NCBI GenBank assembly: GCA_910586965.1
Contig: CAJUMF010000001.1
Span: 209,581 to 273,580, forward strand
Source of the DNA: an uncultured Dorea sp.
GTDB lineage: Bacteria > Bacillota > Clostridia > Lachnospirales > Lachnospiraceae
Direction: 5' to 3'
Length of the DNA: 64,000 nucleotides
Under the pieces are notes generated by a model, which saw nothing but the letters and a program-made list of their open reading frames with translations, did not search any database and had not been told where the DNA came from. The translations under genes were made by a program, and so were the position numbers. This document shows, one piece after another, positions 8,935 to 19,000 of the stretch. Numbering within the stretch: position 1 is the stretch's first letter; the number at the start of each line of letters is the position of its first letter.

Positions 8935-9573
8935 ATGAAAGCAATACGAAAAAGAAATGTCCTTTTGACAATGGCCGTTGTGATGGTTTTGACCATGCTT
9001 GCCGGATGCGGCATGAAGCCGGATGATGCAAAAGCATATGTGCAGGCGACGCTGGACGCAGGTTATAAGGCCGACTTTGACGAGTATGCAAAGATTACGG
9101 ATTCTACAAAGGAAGAGGCACAGAAGCTTTTTGACAACAACATTGACACCGTGACGAATTCGCTGAGATTCAGTGCACTTGGCGCAACCGAGGAGACTAC
9201 GGAAAAGTACCGCGAATTGCTCAAGGAGATTTTTGCAAAAGCTAAATACACAGTTGGTGAAGCCAAAGAGAAAGAAGGCGGATTTGAGGTGGAAGTGAAG
9301 GCTGAGCCGATGCAGATCTTCAGCGGAGTTCAAGATGAGCTTTTAACAAAACTGCAGGAAGAAGTTGCAAAATCCGGACAGTCAAAAGAAGATGAGATCA
9401 ACCAGCTTGCGATTGATATGCTGTATGACCTTCTCAACGAAAAGCTCGGTTCCGTGACATACGGCGAACCCCAGTCTATAACCGTACATGTTACAAAAGA
9501 TTCCAGCAATGTATGGAATATAACCGAGAGTGATCTTCAGGCGGTAGATGCTGCTTTATTCACTATTAGCTGA
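8935..9573 (+). CDS. DUF5105-type secreted lipoprotein
   Basis: 212 residues. A lipoprotein signal peptide (Lys/Arg-rich start, hydrophobic core, lipobox LAGCG with Cys at ~25) indicates membrane anchoring outside the cell. The mature part is a helical, charged domain (KAYVQATLDAGYKADF, EEAQKLFDNNIDTVTN) as in DUF5105 proteins of Clostridia, whose function is unknown. It lies 37 bases after lysA with AGGAGG before the ATG, so it may be the third gene of that operon or separately expressed. Confidence 0.85.
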   Translation: MKAIRKRNVLLTMAVVMVLTMLAGCGMKPDDAKAYVQATLDAGYKADFDEYAKITDSTKEEAQKLFDNNIDTVTNSLRFSALGATEETTEKYRELLKEIFAKAKYTVGEAKEKEGGFEVEVKAEPMQIFSGVQDELLTKLQEEVAKSGQSKEDEINQLAIDMLYDLLNEKLGSVTYGEPQSITVHVTKDSSNVWNITESDLQAVDAALFTIS

Positions 9574-10005
9574 TATGTATTTTGCCGAACATGCAAAAAT
9601 AGTCGGAGCAGATGAAGCCTTGTAAAATCTCAGCTCATAGCAGAAGGAATCGATAAAAAACTACTTGACTTGGCTTTCATATGCCTATCGGATTGTTCAT
9701 TAAGGCTGAGTCTTCAGAGGAAATAGCGGTATCAGTTATGGCCGAGATCATTCCGGTGAAAAATGACGCAAAAAAGCGATGGATACGCAAAAGAGCTGTT
9801 CCTTTGTCTTACGGGACAAAAGCGCAGCGACAGAATGACACTTGACGCTATGGATGTATTGTTAGAAGGGATTTATTTAGAAACAAAATATTCAGTCAAT
9901 AAATGATATTGCTCAATCATGTATCAAAAGGCTGTCGGTTAATAGCGAATCTGCCCCTGTTTAGAATTATCTATTTCCGGCAGCCCTCACCCATCACATT
10001 TTCCC
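9574..10005. other. Gene-poor stretch with probable remnant coding sequence
   Basis: No intact gene. A 47-codon frame begins at an ATG near 9763 and ends at the TGA at 9904 (YAKELFLCLTGQKRSD, LEGIYLETKYSV); it looks protein-like but has no clear ribosome site, and other frames upstream also look coding, broken by stops (for example LIAEGIDKKLLDLAF). I read it as decayed gene material at the left edge of the accessory island. I do not recognise the parent gene. Confidence 0.4.
9930..9985 (-). terminator. Possible terminator of the HD/Hsp90-like gene
   Basis: Nine-base arms (GGCTGTCGG at 9930-9938; CCGGCAGCC at 9977-9985, one G-U pair) lie 20 bases after the stop codon and are followed on the minus strand by TTTTG. 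The loop of 38 bases is unusually long, so the call is weak. Confidence 0.3.
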
Positions 10006-12768
10006 TTAATCCCTTATATACATTTCCAATTTTTTATAAGCGTTGCAGCATACTTTTCTTCTCATTTCATAATCATAAGGTATCCAGGGTATATCATTTA
10101 GGCATTCTGTCAATAAATCCTGCATGATATTTGACGTTTCGGTATATTTGAGGCGATAGCGGATGATAGCTAAGACATCTCCCTGTTTCATGTTGCCGAT
10201 ACCAAAGTCAATATTGCGATTTATGGTACTGCCATCTATTGTGAAATCGTAAAACCATTTTTTCTCTTCAAATAAACACATGCGGTTCGAAACATTTTGT
10301 CTGTCCAAATAATCAGAGAGTTCCGTGTCATAAAACTGCTTGTCAACAATGAATTGTATTGCTTCTTCTTTTATATTATCCTGCTCGAAAATTGAAGTAA
10401 ATGCTTTTACGAAAAAACTTCTCCTGCGTGACGTACCCATTTCACCCAGCCAAAGCGGCAATGGTAATTCGCAAGGGTGAAAATCATCTATCGCATTTGA
10501 TTTTACGCACACTAAAATCATTTCTTCTACATTCGAATGCCTAAGAAAAGCAGGTGACATAAGAGTATATCCGTCTTTAGAAAATAGGAAACGAGAAACA
10601 TTTACATAAATGTTATTTTCTATTCTATATGGCTTTCCATAGAAGAAACCTTTGCTCAGCGCATTTGGGCAGGAGAAGGTGCCTTTTATGATTTTTTCTT
10701 CCAAAAGACGAGCAAGCACATACCGATATCCTTCTTTTACAAATTCCTTTTCAGCAGGAAAAGAAGTCAGCTGATCCCTTGAAAGATTGATGTGAACCCT
10801 GTTATTATAATCTACAATCGACAATACGGGGGTACATAACGAAAATCCATATTTGCCGGAGTCCAGGACAGTTCCTTTCGTTATCGGAATCCCATTGCAG
10901 AATGCATTGATATCTGAAATATACCCTGACTCGTAGCTCCATTTATAGCTGGCGTATTCGGTGTCTTTTACTTCATACCATCCTTCGAAGTCCTCGTCCT
11001 TATCAGGAATATATTCCTCTTCATGAATGATTTCCTGACCGTCTAATATATATTCTACATGAGGTTTCTGGAAACAATACCAGTCGTTCCATTTTGGATA
11101 TTTTTCTTGGGAGACAATTTCATCCAATATTTCAGGGGTAGAGTGGATGATTATTGTTGTTCCGATTGCGGCTTGCGTCCGTTCAATGTTAATATTTTCC
11201 CGGCCTATTTCGATGCCGAATCTATAACCAAGGCGTTCATTGACATATCTTGTAGTTACCTCTGCATGATTTCCCAGCAGAAAAGCAGACAGTATGCCTA
11301 TGCCAAATTTCCCGGTTCTTGCAATCAGAGATTCTCCGTTTTTAATAAAATTTTTCTCCCATATCTCACTGTCGCGGAAAGAAGCGCCGGATATCAGGAA
11401 ATAGTTTATAATGATATCTGCATTCATTCCTAATCCGTTGTCTGTAATGGAAAAGGTATTCTTATTTCGGTCAATCTCAACGCGTACTTGAGGAGCATAA
11501 TCGGAATTTCCATTGTGTTTTTCGAGTTCTTCTCGTTCATTGCATGCATCTATGGCATTTTGTAATAATTCCCTTATGCCATATTTGGCCTCTTCGTTGT
11601 AAAGGGGATGGATTAATAATTTTAAAATGTCTGGATTTGTATCCAGGACAGCTCGTTTTGTAACAAAACGTTCCTCAAAATGTTTCCTCGTTTTTTCTGT
11701 CAAAAGATTGGAACCGATTCTTCGGATTGTCAATTCAAGAGGAGATTTTCCAGTATAAACTTCTCCAAGGACAGCCCAGCACAAATCAAGTTCTTTCTGT
11801 AACTCATATAACCAGCTTTCTATTTTTAAAAACTGACTGCTGCAGCCTGGGTTGGCATGGATGATCAATGTTTCTGATTTGATGTTCCAATCATAGTCTT
11901 CAAAATCTATTACCTGATTCCATGAAAATTCTTCCGCTGATATTTCAGAATGGGTGGTCCGCATAGACTCGATTACATGCGATGCCCGGTCATACCCGGC
12001 ATCTAAGTAGTCCGCCATACGCAGTAAAGACATCAGGTAAAATATTTTGATGTTTTTAGGTTGTGCATATGCCGCGTATTGCTCTTCTAAATATTTGAAG
12101 GATCCTCTCAACTGCATCGTGTGACTTCTGGCAATAAGGGCGATGATGTCTCTTAATTCGTCATCAATCTCCGTTTTCCTCAGGACATCTAAATTTTCTT
12201 TTCCCGGGAATCCGTATTTTACAATTTCAAAAGCAAGCCGGCCATGATTTTGGCGTAAAAATTCTCCATATAATAAAATATGTTCTTTTTTGATTTCCGT
12301 ATCCTTATAGGGTAACTGTTCGGGGCAGCCCGCCTGACCGAAAATTCTCCGTAGCTTCTTGTCAGAGCAGCGTTCAATCATATGGAGATACTGCTCCCAC
12401 TCCTTTTTCCATATATATTTATCCAATATATCAGTCTTCTGCTCGGAAGATATTCCGTAAAGTATTTCATGCAATCCGTCTTCTCCAATAAACATGCCAA
12501 TGTCATGCATAATGACGGATATGATTAAAATACCTAATTCTCTTGAGGTCATATTGGATAAGGCTCTGTCAGATATGAGCTTGTCACATATTTCTAAAAT
12601 CCTTCTGATATGCAGTATGCCGTGGTGGGTATATTCGGGGAAAAAATAGGGGGATGTATAGAAATAGTCTTTTGTGTTGATGATAACCTGCTCGACATTC
12701 GCACCCCATTTTTCATTTTCCTGAATCTTGTCATATAATCGTGAAGATATTTTTAATTCGCTTTTCAT
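10006..12768 (-). CDS. HD-domain plus Hsp90-like ATPase protein, candidate conflict-system component
   Basis: 920 residues. N-terminal part (~40-270) is an HD metal-dependent phosphohydrolase-like domain: YTHHGILH near 47-53, MHDIGMF with HD at 88-89, ARSHTMQ, and RMADYLDAG. A GHKL/Hsp90-type ATPase follows: N-box ELLQNAIDAC near residue 399, DNGLGM near 443, GKFGIGILSAF near 485 (the same order and spacing style as Hsp90), then GTTIIIHS near 540. The last ~380 residues are unrecognised. HD-Hsp90 fusions of this general kind are known from predicted bacterial immune loci; substrate and role are not established. Divergent from the giant-protein operon with a 238-base shared intergenic region, which suggests functional linkage. 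ATG preceded by AGGAG. More A/T-rich than housekeeping neighbours. Confidence 0.85.
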   Translation of the reverse strand: MKSELKISSRLYDKIQENEKWGANVEQVIINTKDYFYTSPYFFPEYTHHGILHIRRILEICDKLISDRALSNMTSRELGILIISVIMHDIGMFIGEDGLHEILYGISSEQKTDILDKYIWKKEWEQYLHMIERCSDKKLRRIFGQAGCPEQLPYKDTEIKKEHILLYGEFLRQNHGRLAFEIVKYGFPGKENLDVLRKTEIDDELRDIIALIARSHTMQLRGSFKYLEEQYAAYAQPKNIKIFYLMSLLRMADYLDAGYDRASHVIESMRTTHSEISAEEFSWNQVIDFEDYDWNIKSETLIIHANPGCSSQFLKIESWLYELQKELDLCWAVLGEVYTGKSPLELTIRRIGSNLLTEKTRKHFEERFVTKRAVLDTNPDILKLLIHPLYNEEAKYGIRELLQNAIDACNEREELEKHNGNSDYAPQVRVEIDRNKNTFSITDNGLGMNADIIINYFLISGASFRDSEIWEKNFIKNGESLIARTGKFGIGILSAFLLGNHAEVTTRYVNERLGYRFGIEIGRENINIERTQAAIGTTIIIHSTPEILDEIVSQEKYPKWNDWYCFQKPHVEYILDGQEIIHEEEYIPDKDEDFEGWYEVKDTEYASYKWSYESGYISDINAFCNGIPITKGTVLDSGKYGFSLCTPVLSIVDYNNRVHINLSRDQLTSFPAEKEFVKEGYRYVLARLLEEKIIKGTFSCPNALSKGFFYGKPYRIENNIYVNVSRFLFSKDGYTLMSPAFLRHSNVEEMILVCVKSNAIDDFHPCELPLPLWLGEMGTSRRRSFFVKAFTSIFEQDNIKEEAIQFIVDKQFYDTELSDYLDRQNVSNRMCLFEEKKWFYDFTIDGSTINRNIDFGIGNMKQGDVLAIIRYRLKYTETSNIMQDLLTECLNDIPWIPYDYEMRRKVCCNAYKKLEMYIRD

Positions 12769-12801
12769 TTGCGTGTCTCCTGTTGTTATAGTAATTATTC
12801 G

Positions 12802-12851
12802 ATATACATGGTTATTTTACCACGATTATATCTATAATTCGACATGTATAT
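12802..12851. promoter_or_regulatory. Inverted repeat in the divergent intergenic region
   Basis: ATATACATG (12802-12810) and CATGTATAT (12843-12851) are exact reverse complements separated by 32 bases, each preceded by an ATTCGA-like sequence (ATTCGATAT, ATTCGACAT). They lie between the HD/Hsp90-like gene and the giant-protein operon and could be an operator for both. No known regulator is assigned. Confidence 0.4.
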
Positions 12852-12923
12852 GGGATTTGTGGAGCAAAACAGGAAAAATTTTCCAGATATGCTGTAAAAG
12901 GCACCGGATATGTAGTGGAGCAG

Positions 12924-12952
12924 TTGTCGAAAAATGGGGGATATTGTATAAT
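12924..12952 (+). promoter_or_regulatory. Candidate promoter of the giant-protein operon
   Basis: TTGTCG (12924-12929), a 17-base spacer and a perfect TATAAT (12947-12952); a second TATAAT follows at 12954-12959. About 55 bases before the start codon. Confidence 0.5.
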
Positions 12953-13006
12953 TTATAATGCAGAATATATATTATTTTATTAAATATGCGAGGGGGTATC
13001 ATTAAA

Positions 13007-16000
13007 ATGACGAATAAATTTTGCCCTGGAAATTGGTTATGCTTAATAGATTTAGAAAATACACAACATTGTTATGCAAAATGCCTACAGCTAGTTCAAT
13101 GGTTAGAGAAGATTGGTAAAGGAGAGGGGGATAATCAATATGTGTCCGATGAAATGCTACCATTTTTCATTTCAAGAATGGAAAATGGTAACGTTTGTAA
13201 TAAAGATATACTGTTACAACAGGAAAGGTATATTGCGGATAAAGATTCTAAAAAGTATAGTAAGATTACTTCAAAAGAACAATTGATTTCGGGCTTAGAA
13301 AAAGAAAGCAGTAAATATGAGAATATAATCCTAGAGAATCGTTTTAATTATTACTTCCGTATCCATTTGAACCACAATGATGGCGATATTACAGAATTAC
13401 AATATTTTGTTTTGCTTTTGCAGATGATGCCGTCTATTCGGGGCAAGGTAGCGGCTCGTATAATGGAATTAACTGAAAATGAGTGGAGTGAAAGTGACTT
13501 TTTTAGAGTGTCTCATTTTTTGCGCTTTATACAGACTAAATATCACTGTTTTTTTGCTTGTTACAATAAAGAACTGTCATCATTACGATTCCTTTTGCAG
13601 GATGCAGATGGTACGCAGACCAGCTTTCTTCCTGTATTAGAAGTTAATGGACAACTATATCAAACACTTAACAAAACATGGTTTTTGGAATATGAGCTTG
13701 ATGAAAAATGTAGATACAGTGACTTGTATACAACTATTTATCCCAAGGAATGTGCAGGGAATGATTTAACTAAATCCTTGTTTAAAATTGGATTTCGCAT
13801 GTTGTTTAAAAGTTTGTCAGGAAGAAAATATGCAAGCTATGAAAAGAAACATAATTTATTGAAGTTTTTGACCAAATTGGTACAGGATATTCAAGGGATT
13901 ACCCCATTAGATATGTTGTTATTTAGCACGTTAGCAGGAGATAAACTTCAGAGCCATCTAGATTTTGCAGTTGCCAAGAACTGCATGGGAGAAATGCAGA
14001 TGCTTTCTCTAGCGATTAGTCAAATATTAGAAAACATTGTCAATCACTCAGAAAGAAACCAAGGTGTATTTACATTTCGAATACAAAATAATCAAGAATA
14101 TTTAAATAAACATTATCCCGGCTATCTCCGTAATAAGGAAAAAGATTGCATAGAGCTACTGATTGCAGACGGTAATCGTGTTGATGGTATTGTTAAGCAT
14201 TTCCTTAATAGTAATAAGGCAGATATACGACTTAAAAATCATTCAGAAGATATTTGCCTAGGACAACTTTTGGGGGATTATAAAGATGGAGAGATGTCTG
14301 AGATATGGAATGCTGTGAGGAAAGAACATCCGGAAATGTGCCATGGTCTTATTTCTTTTACCAATAGTGTGCGGAGATTAAACGGGGCATTTTGGGTGAG
14401 AAGTGCGCCAGAAATTGAAAGCAAAAACTATAAGAATTTATATTACTTTAACAATGCGGAAAGAAATTATGCGGTAGATGAATTATTAGATACATATATC
14501 CCAGGCACACAATTTTCTGTCATTATAAACCGAACGAAAGAAGTTGTTGATACGATATTGGATAATGACGATTGGGCTTTTGATTTTGACAAGCTAGTAT
14601 ACGCGACCACATATAAGGATTTAGCGAAAGCACTGATATATGAAGAAAAAATCGTTCAAATAAAAATAGTTGCTGAAACATTGAGTTTGGTATCAAATTC
14701 TTTAAATCAATATGACAAAGATGCTGCTGCTACTTGGTGGAAAGATTTGTTTAATAGCTATATCGCAAAAGAAAATGGTTGTAATCATATGGTTTTTGAA
14801 TGTGATTTAGAGATGTTATGCCAGGAATTAATTAAAAAACCAAAATTAGGAGAGCCTTTTTGTAAAGGTTTTTTAAGTAGTCATTTTTTTATAGAACCAG
14901 AAAAGAGTGCATATTATTGTATCTTGTTCAAAAATGTAAGTGCCTGTTTCAGCCGAGTATTTGCTGCAACTCTTCGAGTAATTGAAATTCAAGGAATTGC
15001 TGTATGGGAAAGAACGGGCGTTTATTTTATTCTGAGACAATATAAAGGGGGAAATCTTTCGTATTGTACTTCCATTATGCAAAATTTACTGGAGCATTAT
15101 GATAAAAAGGAATTTGAAAAAATCTTTCCAGACATATTTCCTACACCGTTATTCATCAAAAAGGGGGAAACAACCACAGAGTTTGAGCAAGAACTACTTC
15201 AACAAGCACAAACCTCTATCACCGATATGGATACTCAAGGATTTAAAATTAAGGAGACACATATGCGGCTCGGAAATAAAGTTCATTTGGATGAGTTCTA
15301 TGAAATGGCCTTGTTTTTTGAAAATCCTAATTATGCATATTATACAGCGTTTTTATGTTTGAGGACTTTGCTGACAGAGTATCCTAATATGTTATATGAT
15401 AAACCTCAGATTTTATTTTATGGATATGCCTCATATTCCAGAGCTATTATCTGGGCCATTCTTCAAATATTAAATCAATATAAAAAACATCCAGAAACAA
15501 TGGAAAAATCAAAAAACGGGAAAGCATTGCCAGAGATTGAATTTGTTATTTATCAGAATGACCTAAAACTAGATAGTGAGGAACCCCAGATTCAGATGTA
15601 CTATAGCAGGGAGCAATGGCAAAGAAAGCCACATGAAATTTGGAATCCAGAAGATACGACTTTGGTTTCTATTGTTCCAATTAGTTCTTCACTAACTACA
15701 TTTAACAAAATGCGTAAAGAGCTGAATCAGGAAACCGGGAAAAATTTTATATCAAAACTAAATTATACTGCTTTTTGGGTTCGCAATAAGTTTAATGCTA
15801 ATGAAATCTGTAGTTCTACAGATGAGGAAAAAAATTTCTGGGAAACAGTAAATCCTGATACAAAAATAATTTCAAGCAAATTTATTGATGGTGAAATTAA
15901 GTATCTCACCTATGTGACTAGTACATGGAGAGATCCGCTTGGTTGTGAAAAATGTTTTCCGGAAGATCCTATTTTTGAATATCCTTTGGTAGAAACGGAT

Positions 16001-19000
16001 CCTACTTCAACAGTACCGACACAGCAATTTTATCTTCAAAAACAATGTGAATCTTTTAATTATGAAATAAAAGAAACCAATAGGGAACAACAAAATAATG
16101 AACGTATAGCAAACTTAAAAGGAAATATGTTATATGGACATATTTCGAAAGGGGAAAATCATTATCAATATTTTGTGAAAAATCAAGTATATTTTCAGCA
16201 GGAAAGAAATAGGATTATTTTATGGTTAAAAGAGTTGCGTAAGAAGGCAGAAAATATGGACGATTCAATTATTACATCATCAAAATATATTAATGTACTG
16301 ATTATTCCGCAAAAAACAGACAATGTGGAATTTTCCCAATATGTTTATGAATATTACTTCCAGGGTTGTGCAGAATGTGTGATTATAAATACTGAAAAAG
16401 AATTCAGGAGTAATTTCAAAGCGGCATATAGTGGTTTGTTTAGACGTTTGCGTGCAGAAGTAGCTTTACAGAAAAAAGTAAAATTTCATTATGTGGATAC
16501 TTCTCTACAAAGTGGAAGTAGTTTTAATCGTGCTGTTTCCTTGCTTTCAGCTTGTATGGAAGACTCAGATTTAGGAAAGAATACTGAAAAATATGAATTT
16601 CAGATTGCACAAATATTTTTATTAATTAGTAGATTATCGGAATCATCTAAAAGACGCTATGTAAAAAACCCGGAACAAGAATTCCATGCATATGCCCAAT
16701 TATCTATTTCTGCTATGCGGACTTTTGGTGATAGTTGTGTTCCTTGTAAGTTACAACAGGAAGCACAGCGTTATTATAAGAAAGCAGCAACAAAATCTAT
16801 TAGCTCATATTGGGAAAAGAAAATCTACGCCAGAGCTTGTGTTCCGTTTGATCAGGTTGAAATGAATGAAAATGAAGATATGACAATACATGAGGAAGGA
16901 TATAGAAGAATGATTTGCACTCATAGAGCAGCTTATTATATTCGACCGATTCAAGGAGCCGCAGTATTAGATTATTTTCTTGCACTTCGAAAGTTTTTTG
17001 ACGAAATATGTAATGCAAATTTAGATAAAAAAACGCAAAGTTACATTTATCGGTATGTAAATAATGAAAACAGAGGAGAATGGATGGCCGCTGCATTAAA
17101 AGTAATTGCACGTCCTTTCTTCGCATATGATTATAAGATTCGATGTGCCGTAATGGATATGTATCTTTTACTTGCAGAATATTGGATTGGAGAAAGTAAT
17201 ATCCAGAATTTACGTATACGATTGAAAAACGGGAAGAATGAACAAAAAAAATACTTACTTGAAAAAGGCAATATTGAATGGATTAAAATTTTTGCCGATA
17301 ATTTGATAAAGGCGATTGGCACGAATGAATGTGATAAATTAGCATTTATTCGTAATAATATATTAAAGAGCCTCGCTGATATTAAAAGTAATTATATATT
17401 GCGAAAGAAGACTCTTATACAGATTAGCCATAAAATAAGTACCGCCTGTCAAAAGAGTGGAAGGAATGAGAGTGCTGTAGAGTTTTATCAGCATTATCTT
17501 CGTTCCATTTTACGAATGACTCATAGTAGTAGTGACGAGACGAAAAGTCTTTGGCTTGAATATTTACTTCAATTTGGTGAAGAATATAAGAAAGAAAACT
17601 GGTCGGGGATATCGGATAAAGAATGTAACGGAATTTCTAAGTTTCTTGAAGAAGTTCCGAAAAATGTACAGCAGGCATTTAGAAATTTTATGGAGGTACT
17701 TCTTGTTGAAAATAATAGACCCATATATCAGCTTGTAGCGGAGCTTCATAAAAAAACTAAATTAGATAAAAAACAAAATGAAAATGAAGAGCGTGATGAA
17801 GGGCACATACAAGAAGAGCAGAAATTTTTGAATGAGTATATTACACGTAAGTCTGCTAAATTTTTGCAATTTGGGAAACAAAACGTTATGGATTATGCTC
17901 AACTTCATTCCCTGCATAAGTTTCTTATACTACTTAATCAAACTAGCCATGAAATTGACCGCTATAATGATTTGGGAAAAGCTTTACAAGGGATTGTAGA
18001 GTCTGATACAACACCGACGGGAAGTGTTGTCCTTTTTGGTGAAAACGGGCAGATTGATGATACAGAACCTTCCCCCGTTACAAAATATTTGAATTTGCCC
18101 GATTATTTTGAACTATATCCTCAGTATATTGAGGAATATAACAGCCAAGGTAAAACGGAGGAACAAGTTAGATTTGAAAAAGAATGGGAATTTATAAAAA
18201 AAGATAAGATTGCTAATGCATTTTTAAATGAGAATGGTTTTTATATGCTGAAACAAGAAGGAATAAATGAGAAAGTAAATATTGTTATTAAACTGGAAAA
18301 TAATTATGATGCTCTAGTTCATTCGAAAAAGAAATTGCAGGTTGAAATCCAGAAAATTGAGCCAATTTATATTTATATTCCATGTTCTATATGTCGTCAA
18401 CAGGCATTGGGATTGACTCGCAAAATATTGATGTTTCGCAGAAAGCTGATTGAATGGCTAGAAACAGACTTCAATAATAATGCCATTGCTGTTCTATCTC
18501 GGCAACAATATTTGGCAAAAGTTCTTTCAACAGATAAAATGGGCGATCATGCGGAGAATGATTTCGTAGAATGTCAAGAACTATTGTTGCTAGCAACGGA
18601 TCAATCAGCATTTGACATTGAAAATAAAACGGGAAACTGGGAGAACGCAGTTACTGAAACTGGAGAGACTGAAAATATTTATGAGATTCCCGAAGACACT
18701 AAACCGCCACTAGTAGAAAAGTTAACGATTGCACGGGAGTGGTTTTTCCTGCGCTCATATGTAAATTCCCGCATTTCACGTTTATTCCGAACAATGGTTC
18801 GAAGCGAGAATGAACTAGGGTGGGGAGAGTTGATTAATGTTGAAGACTATTATGCACGTGATGGTCAAAGTGTAATGATGTGTCCAGTGCGGAATTTAAA
18901 AACAGTTTTTTTCACACCAATAAAAGTAGGGTATATCCGAAAAAACTATTTGCGGCAGATGATGGATACTATTACTTTTACAATTCAGGGAATTCCAGAT

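Noticed and set aside
9903..10127. Plus-strand frame of 74 codons between the lipoprotein and the HD/Hsp90-like gene
   Set aside because: Starts in non-coding sequence and runs antisense into the end of a convincing gene; no ribosome site.
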